From contig JAFZRN010000025.1 in NCBI GenBank assembly GCA_017619835.1, positions 62,001 to 126,000 of the forward strand: a DNA stretch of 64,000 nt, in the 5' to 3' direction. Source of the stretch: Eubacterium sp. (GTDB lineage Bacteria; Bacillota; Clostridia; Lachnospirales; Lachnospiraceae). Position numbers and translations under genes: made by a program. The notes below the pieces were generated by a model, which ran no database searches, was not told the origin of the DNA, and saw nothing but the letters and a program-made list of their open reading frames with translations. Each line of letters starts with the position of its first letter. Positions within the stretch are counted from its first letter, which is position 1. Of the stretch, positions 52,211-60,811 are shown in pieces.

Positions 52211-53395
52211 ATGATTAATAATGTTACAGATACTATCAAGTATATCGGTGTGGATGATCATGATATCGATCTTTTCGAAGGTCAGTATGATGTGCCGGAG
52301 GGAATGTCATATAATTCCTATCTTATAATGGATGAGAAGACAGCTGTCATTGATACTGTTGATGCACATAAGACAGAAGAGTTCCTTAGTAATATAAAGG
52401 AAGGACTTGAAGGAAGAAGCCTTGATTATATCGTGGTTCAGCATCTTGAGCCTGATCATTCCGGAAGTCTTAAGACTGTTCTTGAAACATATCCCGAGGC
52501 AAAGATCGTAAGTAATGCAAAGGTATTCTCAATGATACCTCAGTTTTTCGATATCTATCTCGAGGACAGAAAGGTTGTTGTTGCCGAAAATGATACACTT
52601 TCACTCGGACAGCATACGCTCACATTTGTCCTTGCGCCGATGATCCACTGGCCTGAGGTAATGATGACTTATGACTCATTTGACAAGGTGTTCTTCTCGG
52701 CTGACGGCTTCGGTAAATTCGGAGCTCTTGATTTTGATGATCCCGAAGGCTGGGCTTGCGAGGCAAGACGTTACTACTTCGGAATAGTAGGTAAATACGG
52801 AATGGCTGTTCAGACACTTCTTAAGAAGGCAGCCAACTTTGATATAGAAAAGATACTTCCGCTTCACGGACCCGTGCTCCCCATGCCGGGCGACGAGCTT
52901 AGCTATTACTTAGATACTTATAATACATGGAGCAGCTACCAGCCTGAGACTCACGGAGTTTTTGTGGCTTATGCTTCGATCCATGGCAATACCGCAAAGG
53001 CTGCAAAGAAGATCGCAGAGCTTCTTGAAGCTGCCGGCGAGAAGGTTGCCATATCAGACCTCTGTCGTGAGGATATGGCAGAATGTGTAGAGGATGCTTT
53101 CAGATATGACCGTATGGTTCTCTGTTCATCCAGTTATGATGCGGGAGTATTCCTTCCGATGCATGATTTCCTTACACATCTTACCTATAAGACTTATCAG
53201 AACAGGAAGATAGCTATACTTGAAAATGGCTCCTGGGCTCCATCTGCCGCAAGGACCATTAAAGGCATTGCCGAAGGCTGGAAGAATGTTACGGTACTTG
53301 ACCCCACAGTTACCATTCGTTCAACCATGAAGGATTCGGATATGCCAAGTATTGAGGCACTTGTTAGTGCAGTTGTAGAAGCAGGAAGAGAGTAA
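52211..53395 (+). CDS. FprA-family A-type flavoprotein (flavodiiron protein)
   Basis: The 394-residue protein has a beta-lactamase-like diiron domain with QHLEPDHSGS (HxExDH), HWPEVMMTY and LHGP, and a C-terminal flavodoxin domain from about residue 255 (VFVAYASIHGNTAKAAKKI). Flavodiiron proteins reduce O2 or NO to protect anaerobes. AGGAGAG precedes the ATG. It probably has its own promoter in the 112-base gap. It is followed 21 bases later by the PurF-like gene. Confidence 0.95.
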   Translation: MINNVTDTIKYIGVDDHDIDLFEGQYDVPEGMSYNSYLIMDEKTAVIDTVDAHKTEEFLSNIKEGLEGRSLDYIVVQHLEPDHSGSLKTVLETYPEAKIVSNAKVFSMIPQFFDIYLEDRKVVVAENDTLSLGQHTLTFVLAPMIHWPEVMMTYDSFDKVFFSADGFGKFGALDFDDPEGWACEARRYYFGIVGKYGMAVQTLLKKAANFDIEKILPLHGPVLPMPGDELSYYLDTYNTWSSYQPETHGVFVAYASIHGNTAKAAKKIAELLEAAGEKVAISDLCREDMAECVEDAFRYDRMVLCSSSYDAGVFLPMHDFLTHLTYKTYQNRKIAILENGSWAPSAARTIKGIAEGWKNVTVLDPTVTIRSTMKDSDMPSIEALVSAVVEAGRE

Positions 53396-53416
53396 AGAGC
53401 CTACAGGAGGAAAAAA

Positions 53417-54835
53417 ATGGGCGGATTTTTCGCAACAGCTTTAAAAGGTGATTCAGTATTCGATCTGTTCTACGGAACTGACTATCATTCTCATCTCGGT
53501 ACGAGAAGAGCAGGTATGGTAGTACACGGAAGGGACGGCTTCAACCGTGCCATCCACAATATCGAAAATGCGCCTTTCAGAAGTAAATTCGGTGGTGATG
53601 TTCATGAGATGGAGGGCAACCTTGGTATAGGCTGTATATCAGACTATGATCCCCAGCCCCTGCTTGTTAGATCACATCACGGTACCTATGCTATCGTATG
53701 CGTGGGTAAGATCAATAATTCAGATGAGCTTATTGCTGAGGTATTCAAAAACGGAGGAAGCCATTTCCAGATGATGAGTACCGGAGAGGTCAATAAGACC
53801 GAGCTTACAGCTGCGCTCATCAATCAGAAGGACAATATCATTGAAGGTATAAAGTATGCTCAGGATTCCATTGACGGATCCATGACCATAATCCTTCTTA
53901 CACAGGATGCCGTTTATCTCGCAAGAGATAAGTTCGGAAGGACACCGATTATGGTCGGCCGTAAGGAAGATGAAGGCTTCTGTGCGGCATTTGAGTCCTT
54001 TGCATATCTCAATCTCGGATATAAGGACTTTAAGGAACTCGGCCCCGGTGAGATCGATGTAATGACACCCGAGGCAGTTACTGTTATGGAGAAGCCGGGT
54101 GAAAAGATGAGGATATGTACATTCCTCTGGGTTTACTACGGTTATCCTTCTGCAAGATACGAGGGTGTTTCCGTTGAGGAAATGAGATATAGATGTGGTG
54201 AGGCTCTTGCTACAAGAGACGGATTCGGCCGTGAGACAATTGATTCCGTTGCCGGAGTTCCCGATTCGGGTACCGCTCATGCAATGGGTTATGCCAATAA
54301 ATCGGGAGTACCTTTCTCGAGACCTTTCGTTAAATATACTCCGACCTGGCCACGTTCATTTATGCCGACACATCAGAATAAGAGAAACCTTATCGCTAAG
54401 ATGAAGCTGATCCCGGTTCATGAACTGATCGATGGCAAGAAGCTTCTTCTGATAGACGATTCGATCGTCCGCGGAACACAGCTTCGTGAGACTACCGAAT
54501 TCTTATATGAGAGTGGTGCGAGTGAGGTTCATATCAGACCTGCGTGCCCGCCGCTTCTCTTTGGATGTAAATATATCAACTTCTCTCGTTCAAATTCCGA
54601 CATGGAGCTTATCGCAAGACAGATAATCTCAGAGGAAGAGGGAGATAAGGTCGACAGGACAATCCTTGAGGATTATGCTGATCCGGATTCGGACAGATAT
54701 CATATGATGCTCGAGAAGATCCGTCAGAAACTGAATTTTACTACACTTAAATACAACCGACTTGATGACATGATCAAAGCAACCGGTATAGATAAAGATA
54801 AGCTCTGTACTTATTGCTGGGATGGTAGAGAATAG
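53417..54835 (+). CDS. PurF-like amidophosphoribosyltransferase homologue without N-terminal Cys
   Basis: A 472-residue protein with the PurF domain order: an Ntn-type glutaminase domain followed by a phosphoribosyltransferase domain with the PRPP motif LLLIDDSIVRGTQLRE near residue 345. It begins MGGFFATALKG, so the catalytic Cys after Met (usually MCGI) is Gly. It therefore probably cannot use glutamine at that site. Similar proteins starting MGGFF are common in Clostridia, and many genomes also have a normal PurF. It may use ammonia or have another role. The start has AGGAGG close upstream. Confidence 0.85.
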   Translation: MGGFFATALKGDSVFDLFYGTDYHSHLGTRRAGMVVHGRDGFNRAIHNIENAPFRSKFGGDVHEMEGNLGIGCISDYDPQPLLVRSHHGTYAIVCVGKINNSDELIAEVFKNGGSHFQMMSTGEVNKTELTAALINQKDNIIEGIKYAQDSIDGSMTIILLTQDAVYLARDKFGRTPIMVGRKEDEGFCAAFESFAYLNLGYKDFKELGPGEIDVMTPEAVTVMEKPGEKMRICTFLWVYYGYPSARYEGVSVEEMRYRCGEALATRDGFGRETIDSVAGVPDSGTAHAMGYANKSGVPFSRPFVKYTPTWPRSFMPTHQNKRNLIAKMKLIPVHELIDGKKLLLIDDSIVRGTQLRETTEFLYESGASEVHIRPACPPLLFGCKYINFSRSNSDMELIARQIISEEEGDKVDRTILEDYADPDSDRYHMMLEKIRQKLNFTTLKYNRLDDMIKATGIDKDKLCTYCWDGRE

Positions 54836-54858
54836 AAAACGAGGATGCAACTCAAAAG

Positions 54859-54920
54859 ATGCAACTCGGAGACGGGGTTCAGTTGCATTTTGCGACCGAA
54901 CCCCCGTTTCCAAGTTGCAT
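54859..54920 (+). terminator. Hairpin terminator, dispersed GGAGACGGGG family, copy 2
   Basis: ATGCAACTCGGAGACGGGGTTC (54859-54880) pairs with GAACCCCCGTTTCCAAG and GTTGCAT (54898-54920), with a Watson-Crick outer stem as well. T-rich sequence follows. A short direct repeat GATGCAACTC precedes it (54844, 54858). It resembles the copy at 44814-44879. Confidence 0.8.
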
Positions 54921-54958
54921 TTGTTTTATTTAAAGGAATATTTTGTGAGGTTTTAAGT

Positions 54959-57900
54959 ATGAAATCTAAAGTAACACTCCGAACTATTGTCATAGCTTTT
55001 GCTTTTATCGTATCGGGCTTTCTTTTTGATATTGGACCGTCTGAAGTAAATGCAGCGGAAACTGTTGTAAGTACATGGGATGAACTTCATACTGCCATGG
55101 CTAATGGCGGCAATATCAAGCTTGGCGCAGATATAGACATTACCGATGCTGATCCGAATGCGGTGGAGGTACTTGTTGTGCCCGAAAAAAAGACAGTTAC
55201 TCTTGATCTTAATGGAAAGCATATCAACCGAGGCCGTGGAAAATCTTTTGAATATACACAATATAATTATCAAAATGGTTTTTATCATAGTCATGATAAT
55301 GGTGGTGTTATAAAGGTTTATGGAACCCTTACAATAAAGAACACCGGCGATGAAGAAAATGGGTATCTAGGTGACGGAAATGCAACGGAGGGATCCGGAG
55401 TAGCTGTATATGGCGGTACACTTAATCTGGTAAGCGGAAAGATTAAAGACAGTTACGCAAAATCCGGAAATGGAAGTGGCGTTTATATAGGTTCGAATGG
55501 AAATAAACATGGTGTCTTTAATATGTCCGGTGGAAGTATAGAAAATAACTGGACTGATTCAATTTCCGGACATATTCTTACTTACGGTGTTGGTGCCGGA
55601 GTCTATATTGGTGATGGGTGTACCTTTAATATTACAGCTGGAACCATAACTAGTAACAGAACTTATGGTAATTCAAAAGGTGCAGCGGTATTCTGTGATG
55701 TAGGCGGTAAGTTTAATGTATCGGGTAAACCTGTAATAAAAAGGAATTATAAAAGCAGCAGTTCATTTGAAGACATATATATTGCTGAAGAAAGAGCGAT
55801 CAATATTGTCGGAAAACTTGAAGAGGGAGCTGAGCTTCATGTAGTTAACAGATTGATAAACGAAAACAAAGGAGAGTATGTTTCAACAGTAATTACAAAT
55901 GGATATAGGAAATATAATTCCGAACCGATTGACACTTTTTTTAAATGTACGGAATATTGGACATATATTTTAAGAGAGACTCCGGATGGAGAAGTTGAAA
56001 TCTATGATCATAAACATTCATATAATGAGACTATGCTTTATGATGAGAATAATGATCCTTATGCGGTCGAAATAAAATGCAGCAATGAACATAATCCCTG
56101 CGGGGATCCGGGCTTTCTTGTTAAACTTCTGGTCAATGATTTTGAATATGGTTCTACACCTGAATATGTCGCTAAAGTAGAAGGTGAAGAACAATATGAA
56201 AATCTGGGTAGAACAGTTACGACTATAACATTTTATAAAGAAGATAATCAAGTTACTTATGATTATGTTATAAATCATGTAGGTGATTATACGGCCCAGG
56301 CTACACTTATTAATCTATCAGCTAAAAGATTCACATTGATTCAGCCATTTAAAGTCACTAAAAAGAAGCTTACGATCACAGTTCCCGCTAAATCTATTAC
56401 CTATGGTGACAAAGCCCCGACTCTTACTTTGGCCGACCTTAAGTATGATGGATTTGCCGAGGGTGATGATTATAGTGTCTTAAAGGGTAACCTTGTCATT
56501 TCCTGTGACTATAATCAGTATGATGACGCAGTAAAGCCCGAAGGCGGAAATTATTATATCAAGGCCAGCGGTCTTACTTCGGATAATTATGATATTACGT
56601 TCAAAAAGGGAAAGCTTACGGTCAAGCCCAGAGAACTTAATTTTAGCTGGCAGGACGAAAAAGAATTCATATATGACGGTACCGAGAAGAGTGTTGCTGC
56701 GTCTATCAGTAATGCTGTAAACGATGATGAGCTCGAAATCATTTACAATGATAATAAGAAGGTGACGGCAGGTCTTTATACTGCCATGGTTATAGGTGTT
56801 GAAGGCGCTAAGGCTCCTAATTACAAGCTTCCGTCCAAGACCCCTGCATGCAGATGGGCAATTGAAAAGAATATGAATGACAATATTGTTACCGTTAATG
56901 CTAAAGACATTACTTATGGTGACAAATGTCTTCCTCCGGAAGTTACTGCAGATTTTGGCGTCGAAACCGCAGAGATTTTCTATTCGGATAAAGAGGACGG
57001 TGATTTTACGGGTGATGTTCCGGTAAATGCCGGTACCTACTATGTGAAAGCAGTAGTGGCAGAGACCGAAAACTATAGACAAGGTGAGAGCCCGGCCGTG
57101 ACATTTTCAATAAATCCTGCAAAGCTTACTGTTAAAGCTAATGATAAGACTATATATAATGACGAGGACGCAACAAATGCCGGAGTGACATTTACAGGCT
57201 TTGTAAATGATGAGTCCGAGGATACGAGCGACCTTACAGGTACGTTAGAATATACTTATGGCGGATACGAGAAGGGTAAGGAGCCCGGAACCTATCCGAT
57301 AACTGTTTCGGGACTTACTTCGAATAATTATGCGATCGAATACATGACCGGAAATCTTATCGTTAAAGCGGCTGCCGAAAAACCGGAAGAAAAGCCGGAA
57401 GATAAACCGGACATAATTGACGGCAGTGATGATAAGACTGATCCGACGGATAAGAAGGATGGGGCTGAGACCAAGGATCCGGTTTCTCAGTCAGATACCA
57501 TGATAAGCGAGCTTACGACAGATGACGATACCGAAGATTCTGTATTCTTCCTGCTTCAGGCTAAGGCTAAGCCGCTTTCAAAAACTTCTTTAAAGCTTAG
57601 CTGGAAGAAAGTAAAGGGCGCAAAACAGTACATTATCTATGGAAACAAATGTGGCCGCAAGAACAGATATAATAAGATCACGACTGTTTCAGCCAAGAAA
57701 ACAAGCTACGTTGCAAAGAAGCTTAAGAAGGGCACATATTACAAGTTTATTGTTGTTGCCGTGGGAGAGGATAAGATCCTTTCAACATCGAAGACCATTC
57801 ACTGTGTTACAAATGGCGGAAAGAAGGGCAATAACACAAAGATTGTTCTGAATAAAAAGAAACTTACCCTTAAGGTTGGCAAATCAAAGAAGATAAAGGC

Positions 57901-58081
57901 CAAGCTGAAGAGTAAGAAGAAGGTCAGCATACATCGTAAAGTTGCATGGGAGTCGGATAATCCGGATGTGGCAAAGGTAAATTCGAAAGGCAAGATCACC
58001 GCAATCGGTAAAGGAACTTGTTATGTATATGCCTATGCCCAGAACGGAGTAGCGGCAAAGATAAAAGTTAAAGTCAAGTAA
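54959..58081 (+). CDS. Large secreted surface protein: right-handed repeat region, MBG repeats, Fn3 and Ig-like domains
   Basis: The product is 1040 residues from ATG 54959 (GTGAGG upstream). The N-terminus is a signal peptide (KSKVTLRTIVIAFAFIVSG, cut near VNAAE). Residues ~80-280 are Gly/Asn-rich repeats of the parallel beta-helix type. Later come two or more MBG-type repeats (KLTVKANDKTIYNDEDATN, SGLTSNNYAI), a PEEKPEDKP linker, an Fn3-like domain (TSLKLSWKKVKGAKQYIIY) and a C-terminal bacterial Ig-like Big_2 domain ending SKGKITAIGKGTCYVYAYA. It is likely exported and attached or secreted, perhaps an adhesin. No LPXTG or SLH motif seen. Confidence 0.85.
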   Translation: MKSKVTLRTIVIAFAFIVSGFLFDIGPSEVNAAETVVSTWDELHTAMANGGNIKLGADIDITDADPNAVEVLVVPEKKTVTLDLNGKHINRGRGKSFEYTQYNYQNGFYHSHDNGGVIKVYGTLTIKNTGDEENGYLGDGNATEGSGVAVYGGTLNLVSGKIKDSYAKSGNGSGVYIGSNGNKHGVFNMSGGSIENNWTDSISGHILTYGVGAGVYIGDGCTFNITAGTITSNRTYGNSKGAAVFCDVGGKFNVSGKPVIKRNYKSSSSFEDIYIAEERAINIVGKLEEGAELHVVNRLINENKGEYVSTVITNGYRKYNSEPIDTFFKCTEYWTYILRETPDGEVEIYDHKHSYNETMLYDENNDPYAVEIKCSNEHNPCGDPGFLVKLLVNDFEYGSTPEYVAKVEGEEQYENLGRTVTTITFYKEDNQVTYDYVINHVGDYTAQATLINLSAKRFTLIQPFKVTKKKLTITVPAKSITYGDKAPTLTLADLKYDGFAEGDDYSVLKGNLVISCDYNQYDDAVKPEGGNYYIKASGLTSDNYDITFKKGKLTVKPRELNFSWQDEKEFIYDGTEKSVAASISNAVNDDELEIIYNDNKKVTAGLYTAMVIGVEGAKAPNYKLPSKTPACRWAIEKNMNDNIVTVNAKDITYGDKCLPPEVTADFGVETAEIFYSDKEDGDFTGDVPVNAGTYYVKAVVAETENYRQGESPAVTFSINPAKLTVKANDKTIYNDEDATNAGVTFTGFVNDESEDTSDLTGTLEYTYGGYEKGKEPGTYPITVSGLTSNNYAIEYMTGNLIVKAAAEKPEEKPEDKPDIIDGSDDKTDPTDKKDGAETKDPVSQSDTMISELTTDDDTEDSVFFLLQAKAKPLSKTSLKLSWKKVKGAKQYIIYGNKCGRKNRYNKITTVSAKKTSYVAKKLKKGTYYKFIVVAVGEDKILSTSKTIHCVTNGGKKGNNTKIVLNKKKLTLKVGKSKKIKAKLKSKKKVSIHRKVAWESDNPDVAKVNSKGKITAIGKGTCYVYAYAQNGVAAKIKVKVK

Positions 58082-58090
58082 CAGATGAAT

Positions 58091-58111
58091 ATCAGTTAAA
58101 TTTAAACTGAT
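58091..58111. terminator. Weak bidirectional hairpin
   Basis: ATCAGTT and AACTGAT pair around a 7-base AT-rich loop between two converging genes. Short and without a long T run, so of uncertain strength. Confidence 0.45.
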
Positions 58112-58602
58112 TACTTATGATATGGCTCATTATTTATTATCCTGTAGCTGCGGTATATCTGCTCCAGCAGAATAACCCTCATCAGCTGATGAGGAAATGT
58201 CATATCAGAAAAACTGAGTTTAAAATCACTTCTCTGACTTATAGAGTTATGTAAACCAAGAGAGCCACCGATGATAAATACAAGGTGGCTCTTTCCATTT
58301 ACGGAAAGGTCCTTTATCTTATCAGCAAGCTTCTCGCTGGAAAGCTTCTTGCCATTAATCTCCAGCGTTATCACATATGCATCCGGAGTTCCTGCTTCGG
58401 GGATATATTTCATAAGCCTTTCGGCTTCCTTCTGAAGTATCTTATCCTTCTCAACATCGGAACAGTTATCCGGCGTCTTCTCATCCGTAACCTCAACAAT
58501 ATTAAGAGAGCAGTACCTCCCGAGCCTCTTCGAATATTCTGCAATCGCATCCCTGTAGAACGCTTCCTTTATCTTCCCAACTGTTAGAATATCAATCTTC
58601 AT
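58111..58602 (-). CDS. rlmH: 23S rRNA pseudouridine-1915 N3-methyltransferase
   Basis: A 163-residue SPOUT-family protein. It begins MKIDILTVGKIKEAFYRDA and has the conserved SAM-binding knot at VFIIGGSLGLHNSISQ, then the ending MTFPHQLMRVILLEQIYRSYRI. RlmH methylates pseudouridine 1915 of 23S rRNA in the decoding-centre helix 69. Length and motifs are normal. It is a single gene on the minus strand, converging with the surface-protein gene. Confidence 0.96.
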   Translation of the reverse strand: MKIDILTVGKIKEAFYRDAIAEYSKRLGRYCSLNIVEVTDEKTPDNCSDVEKDKILQKEAERLMKYIPEAGTPDAYVITLEINGKKLSSEKLADKIKDLSVNGKSHLVFIIGGSLGLHNSISQRSDFKLSFSDMTFPHQLMRVILLEQIYRSYRIINNEPYHK

Positions 58603-58624
58603 CTTAATCTCCTGGTTTACATAA

Positions 58625-58641
58625 AAGGGGTCTGACCCCTT
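58625..58641. repeat. Short perfect palindrome upstream of rlmH
   Basis: AAGGGGT pairs with ACCCCTT around CTG. It sits 23 bases upstream of the rlmH start on the minus strand, with no T run on either side. Possibly a regulator site. Confidence 0.4.
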
Positions 58642-58720
58642 ATCGGTTTTGTTACTTAATTATCGCTTTCATTACTTATGTGACAAAATGATCTGATCTG
58701 TTTGTCACATTTTATCTTTC

Positions 58721-58749
58721 TTGACGCGATAGTATATATACCGTATAGT
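58721..58749 (+). promoter_or_regulatory. Strong promoter upstream of VanZ-like gene
   Basis: TTGACG (58721-58726), a 17-base spacer and TATAGT (58744-58749). The expected start site is near 58756, only a few bases before the ATG at 58759, so the transcript would be nearly leaderless. Confidence 0.65.
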
Positions 58750-58758
58750 ATCATTGTT

Positions 58759-59289
58759 ATGCAAAAAAGAAATAGTAAAAAAACTGAAAATACAACAACA
58801 GAAAAATCTACCACCGGCAAAGTGAGGAAGATCTTCTTTACAATCCTCTCGATCATCTGTATGGTCGTGATCTTCTTATATTCTTCTCGTGATGCCGCGC
58901 TTTCGACACAGGACAGCTATGCCGTAGGCCTCACGATCGGCAATCTCACCATCGAGGATTTTGATACCTGGACCGAGCTCGAGCAGTATCAGTACGCCGG
59001 CTCCATCGACCATCCCGTCCGCAAGACGGCTCATTTTATTGAGTATTTTACCCTTGGCGCTTTACTTTTCGGCGCCTGGTACGATAAGAAGCATAAGAAT
59101 CTGTCAAATGTCTTCCTCCCGCTACTTATCGGGACCCTCTATGCCATCACGGATGAGATCCATCAGCTCCTGGTATCAGGCCGGGCCGGTATGGTAAGTG
59201 ACGTAATTCTTGACGCCTGCGGAGTCCTTGCCGGAGTGCTTCTGATATTTCTGATCGTCAAATTAGTTCTAAAAATCAATAAAAGATAG
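58759..59289 (+). CDS. VanZ-family membrane protein
   Basis: A 176-residue protein from ATG 58759 (a TTG at 58702 gives extra residues but has no ribosome site and lies upstream of the promoter). Helices lie near residues 25-45, 95-115, 120-140 and 150-172. The family core reads HPVRKTAHFIEYFTLGALLF and ITDEIHQLLVSGRAGMVSDVILD. VanZ proteins confer low-level teicoplanin tolerance in some enterococci; the normal role is unknown. Followed 79 bases later by dacF-like gene. Confidence 0.88.
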   Translation: MQKRNSKKTENTTTEKSTTGKVRKIFFTILSIICMVVIFLYSSRDAALSTQDSYAVGLTIGNLTIEDFDTWTELEQYQYAGSIDHPVRKTAHFIEYFTLGALLFGAWYDKKHKNLSNVFLPLLIGTLYAITDEIHQLLVSGRAGMVSDVILDACGVLAGVLLIFLIVKLVLKINKR

Positions 59290-59368
59290 CAAAATATAGT
59301 ATTATCATTTATAATATACTCAAAATATTGTATAATAACAAGAAGATATTAAAACTGAGGTATAATAA

Positions 59369-60652
59369 ATGGAACCAAATGAAAACGGAACCGAGAACAA
59401 GGGACTGATCATATTCTTAAGATTAATACTTGTCCTGGTCGTACTGGCTGTTCTCGGAATATTCGCAATCATTTTCGTAAATCTGATGAAGAAGAGGATG
59501 GAACCCGCGGAAGTTGAGGACTACGGTACCGAGATGGATGCGGAGTATGAGACGACTCCACTTGATGCACATACAGTAGCCGACGCCCTTGAGGAGAATC
59601 CGGACGTTGTCGCTAACGGTGATGCTGCAGATATCCCGCCTGACAGCTGGATGTCCGGTAAGATCGTTCATGATTTCTATGATTCAGATAACACGATCCA
59701 TCTTCCGAAGGCTGATCTCAGTCTTTTCCAGAAGGCTGCCGAAGAAGAGGAAGAGGGGGAGAAGACCAAGGCAGAGGATGCTGTTGCAAAGGGTCCATGG
59801 GACGAGGTTTCCCTCAGACTGGACTCAGTTGAGGGCTCGATCAATTACAGCACTCCCGGAGATGCTTCCAAGACAAAGCAGCTTACAAGTACATATATGA
59901 TCCTCGTTGATCTTGACACTGATGAGATAGTTGCCGAAAGAGACGGCGACAAGGTTGTCAGCCCTGCATCTATGACTAAGGTCCTGACGGTGCTTACCGC
60001 CAGAGAATTCATAAATGCCGATACTCTGGATGACACATTTACCATCACCACGGAGATTACCGATTATGTTGATCAGAAGGGTGCAAGTGCCGTTGGCTTC
60101 AAGCCCGGCGACGAGGTGACTGTAAGAGATCTTCTATACGGAACGATCCTTCCTTCCGGTGCCGATGCGGCTCTGGGCCTTGCCGAATATTGCTGCGGCT
60201 CTCAGGAAGCCTTTGTCGATATGATGAATCAGAAGGTGGATGAGCTCGGCCTCTCCGAGACAGCCCATTTTACAAATGTCGTCGGCATGTACGACAAGGA
60301 CCTTCACTGTACCATGAAGGATATGGCTCTCATTATGAGCATGGCTATCCAGGATGACCTTCTGCTCGATGTCCTTTCAAAGAGGAAATATAACACGGAT
60401 ATCACCTATGAGGAGGATTTCCCCGACGGAATCGAGATCTCTAACTGGTTTTTACGTCGTATCGAGGATAAGCCCATGGATGGCGACGTGATCGCTGCCA
60501 AGACAGGCTTCGTAAATGAGTCCGGCTGCTGCGCAGTCAGCTACTACGAATCCGACACCGGCAAGCATTATATCTGCGTCACCGGCAACTCCTTCAGCTC
60601 CTGGAGAACAATCTATGACCACCTTTCAGTCTACAGATCACTGACATATTAA
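59369..60652 (+). CDS. dacF: D-alanyl-D-alanine carboxypeptidase (DacF-like, serine type)
   Basis: The 427-residue protein has one N-terminal membrane anchor (residues ~12-37), then a ~120-residue acidic low-complexity linker and a PBP-type catalytic domain. SxxK is SMTK in SPASMTKV, the second motif reads SGAD (usual SGN), and KTG is in AAKTGFVNES. It would trim the last D-Ala of peptidoglycan stem peptides outside the membrane. The SGA variant could reduce activity. A terminator follows at 60669. Confidence 0.9.
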   Translation: MEPNENGTENKGLIIFLRLILVLVVLAVLGIFAIIFVNLMKKRMEPAEVEDYGTEMDAEYETTPLDAHTVADALEENPDVVANGDAADIPPDSWMSGKIVHDFYDSDNTIHLPKADLSLFQKAAEEEEEGEKTKAEDAVAKGPWDEVSLRLDSVEGSINYSTPGDASKTKQLTSTYMILVDLDTDEIVAERDGDKVVSPASMTKVLTVLTAREFINADTLDDTFTITTEITDYVDQKGASAVGFKPGDEVTVRDLLYGTILPSGADAALGLAEYCCGSQEAFVDMMNQKVDELGLSETAHFTNVVGMYDKDLHCTMKDMALIMSMAIQDDLLLDVLSKRKYNTDITYEEDFPDGIEISNWFLRRIEDKPMDGDVIAAKTGFVNESGCCAVSYYESDTGKHYICVTGNSFSSWRTIYDHLSVYRSLTY

Positions 60653-60668
60653 TAATGGAAATGATTTG

Positions 60669-60701
60669 GCGCCTGACCGTTTTCGGCCGGGCGTCTTTTT
60701 T
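60669..60701 (+). terminator. Rho-independent terminator after dacF-like gene
   Basis: GCGCCTGACCG pairs imperfectly (wobble pairs and one mismatch) with CGGCCGGGCGT around TTTT, followed by TCTTTTTT. Confidence 0.88.
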
Positions 60702-60811
60702 GCTTATATTTTACACTTTGCGCCGAGTGTAAATTGTTTTTGACTATATGAAAAATTATAATTTAATGATAAGGGGGATATAACAAATTAAGGAGAGGGA
60801 GATATATAAAA

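Noticed and set aside
54845-54958. Upstream 38-codon extension of the surface-protein gene
   Set aside because: It overlaps the terminator hairpin and would destroy the obvious signal peptide; the ATG at 54959 has a ribosome site.
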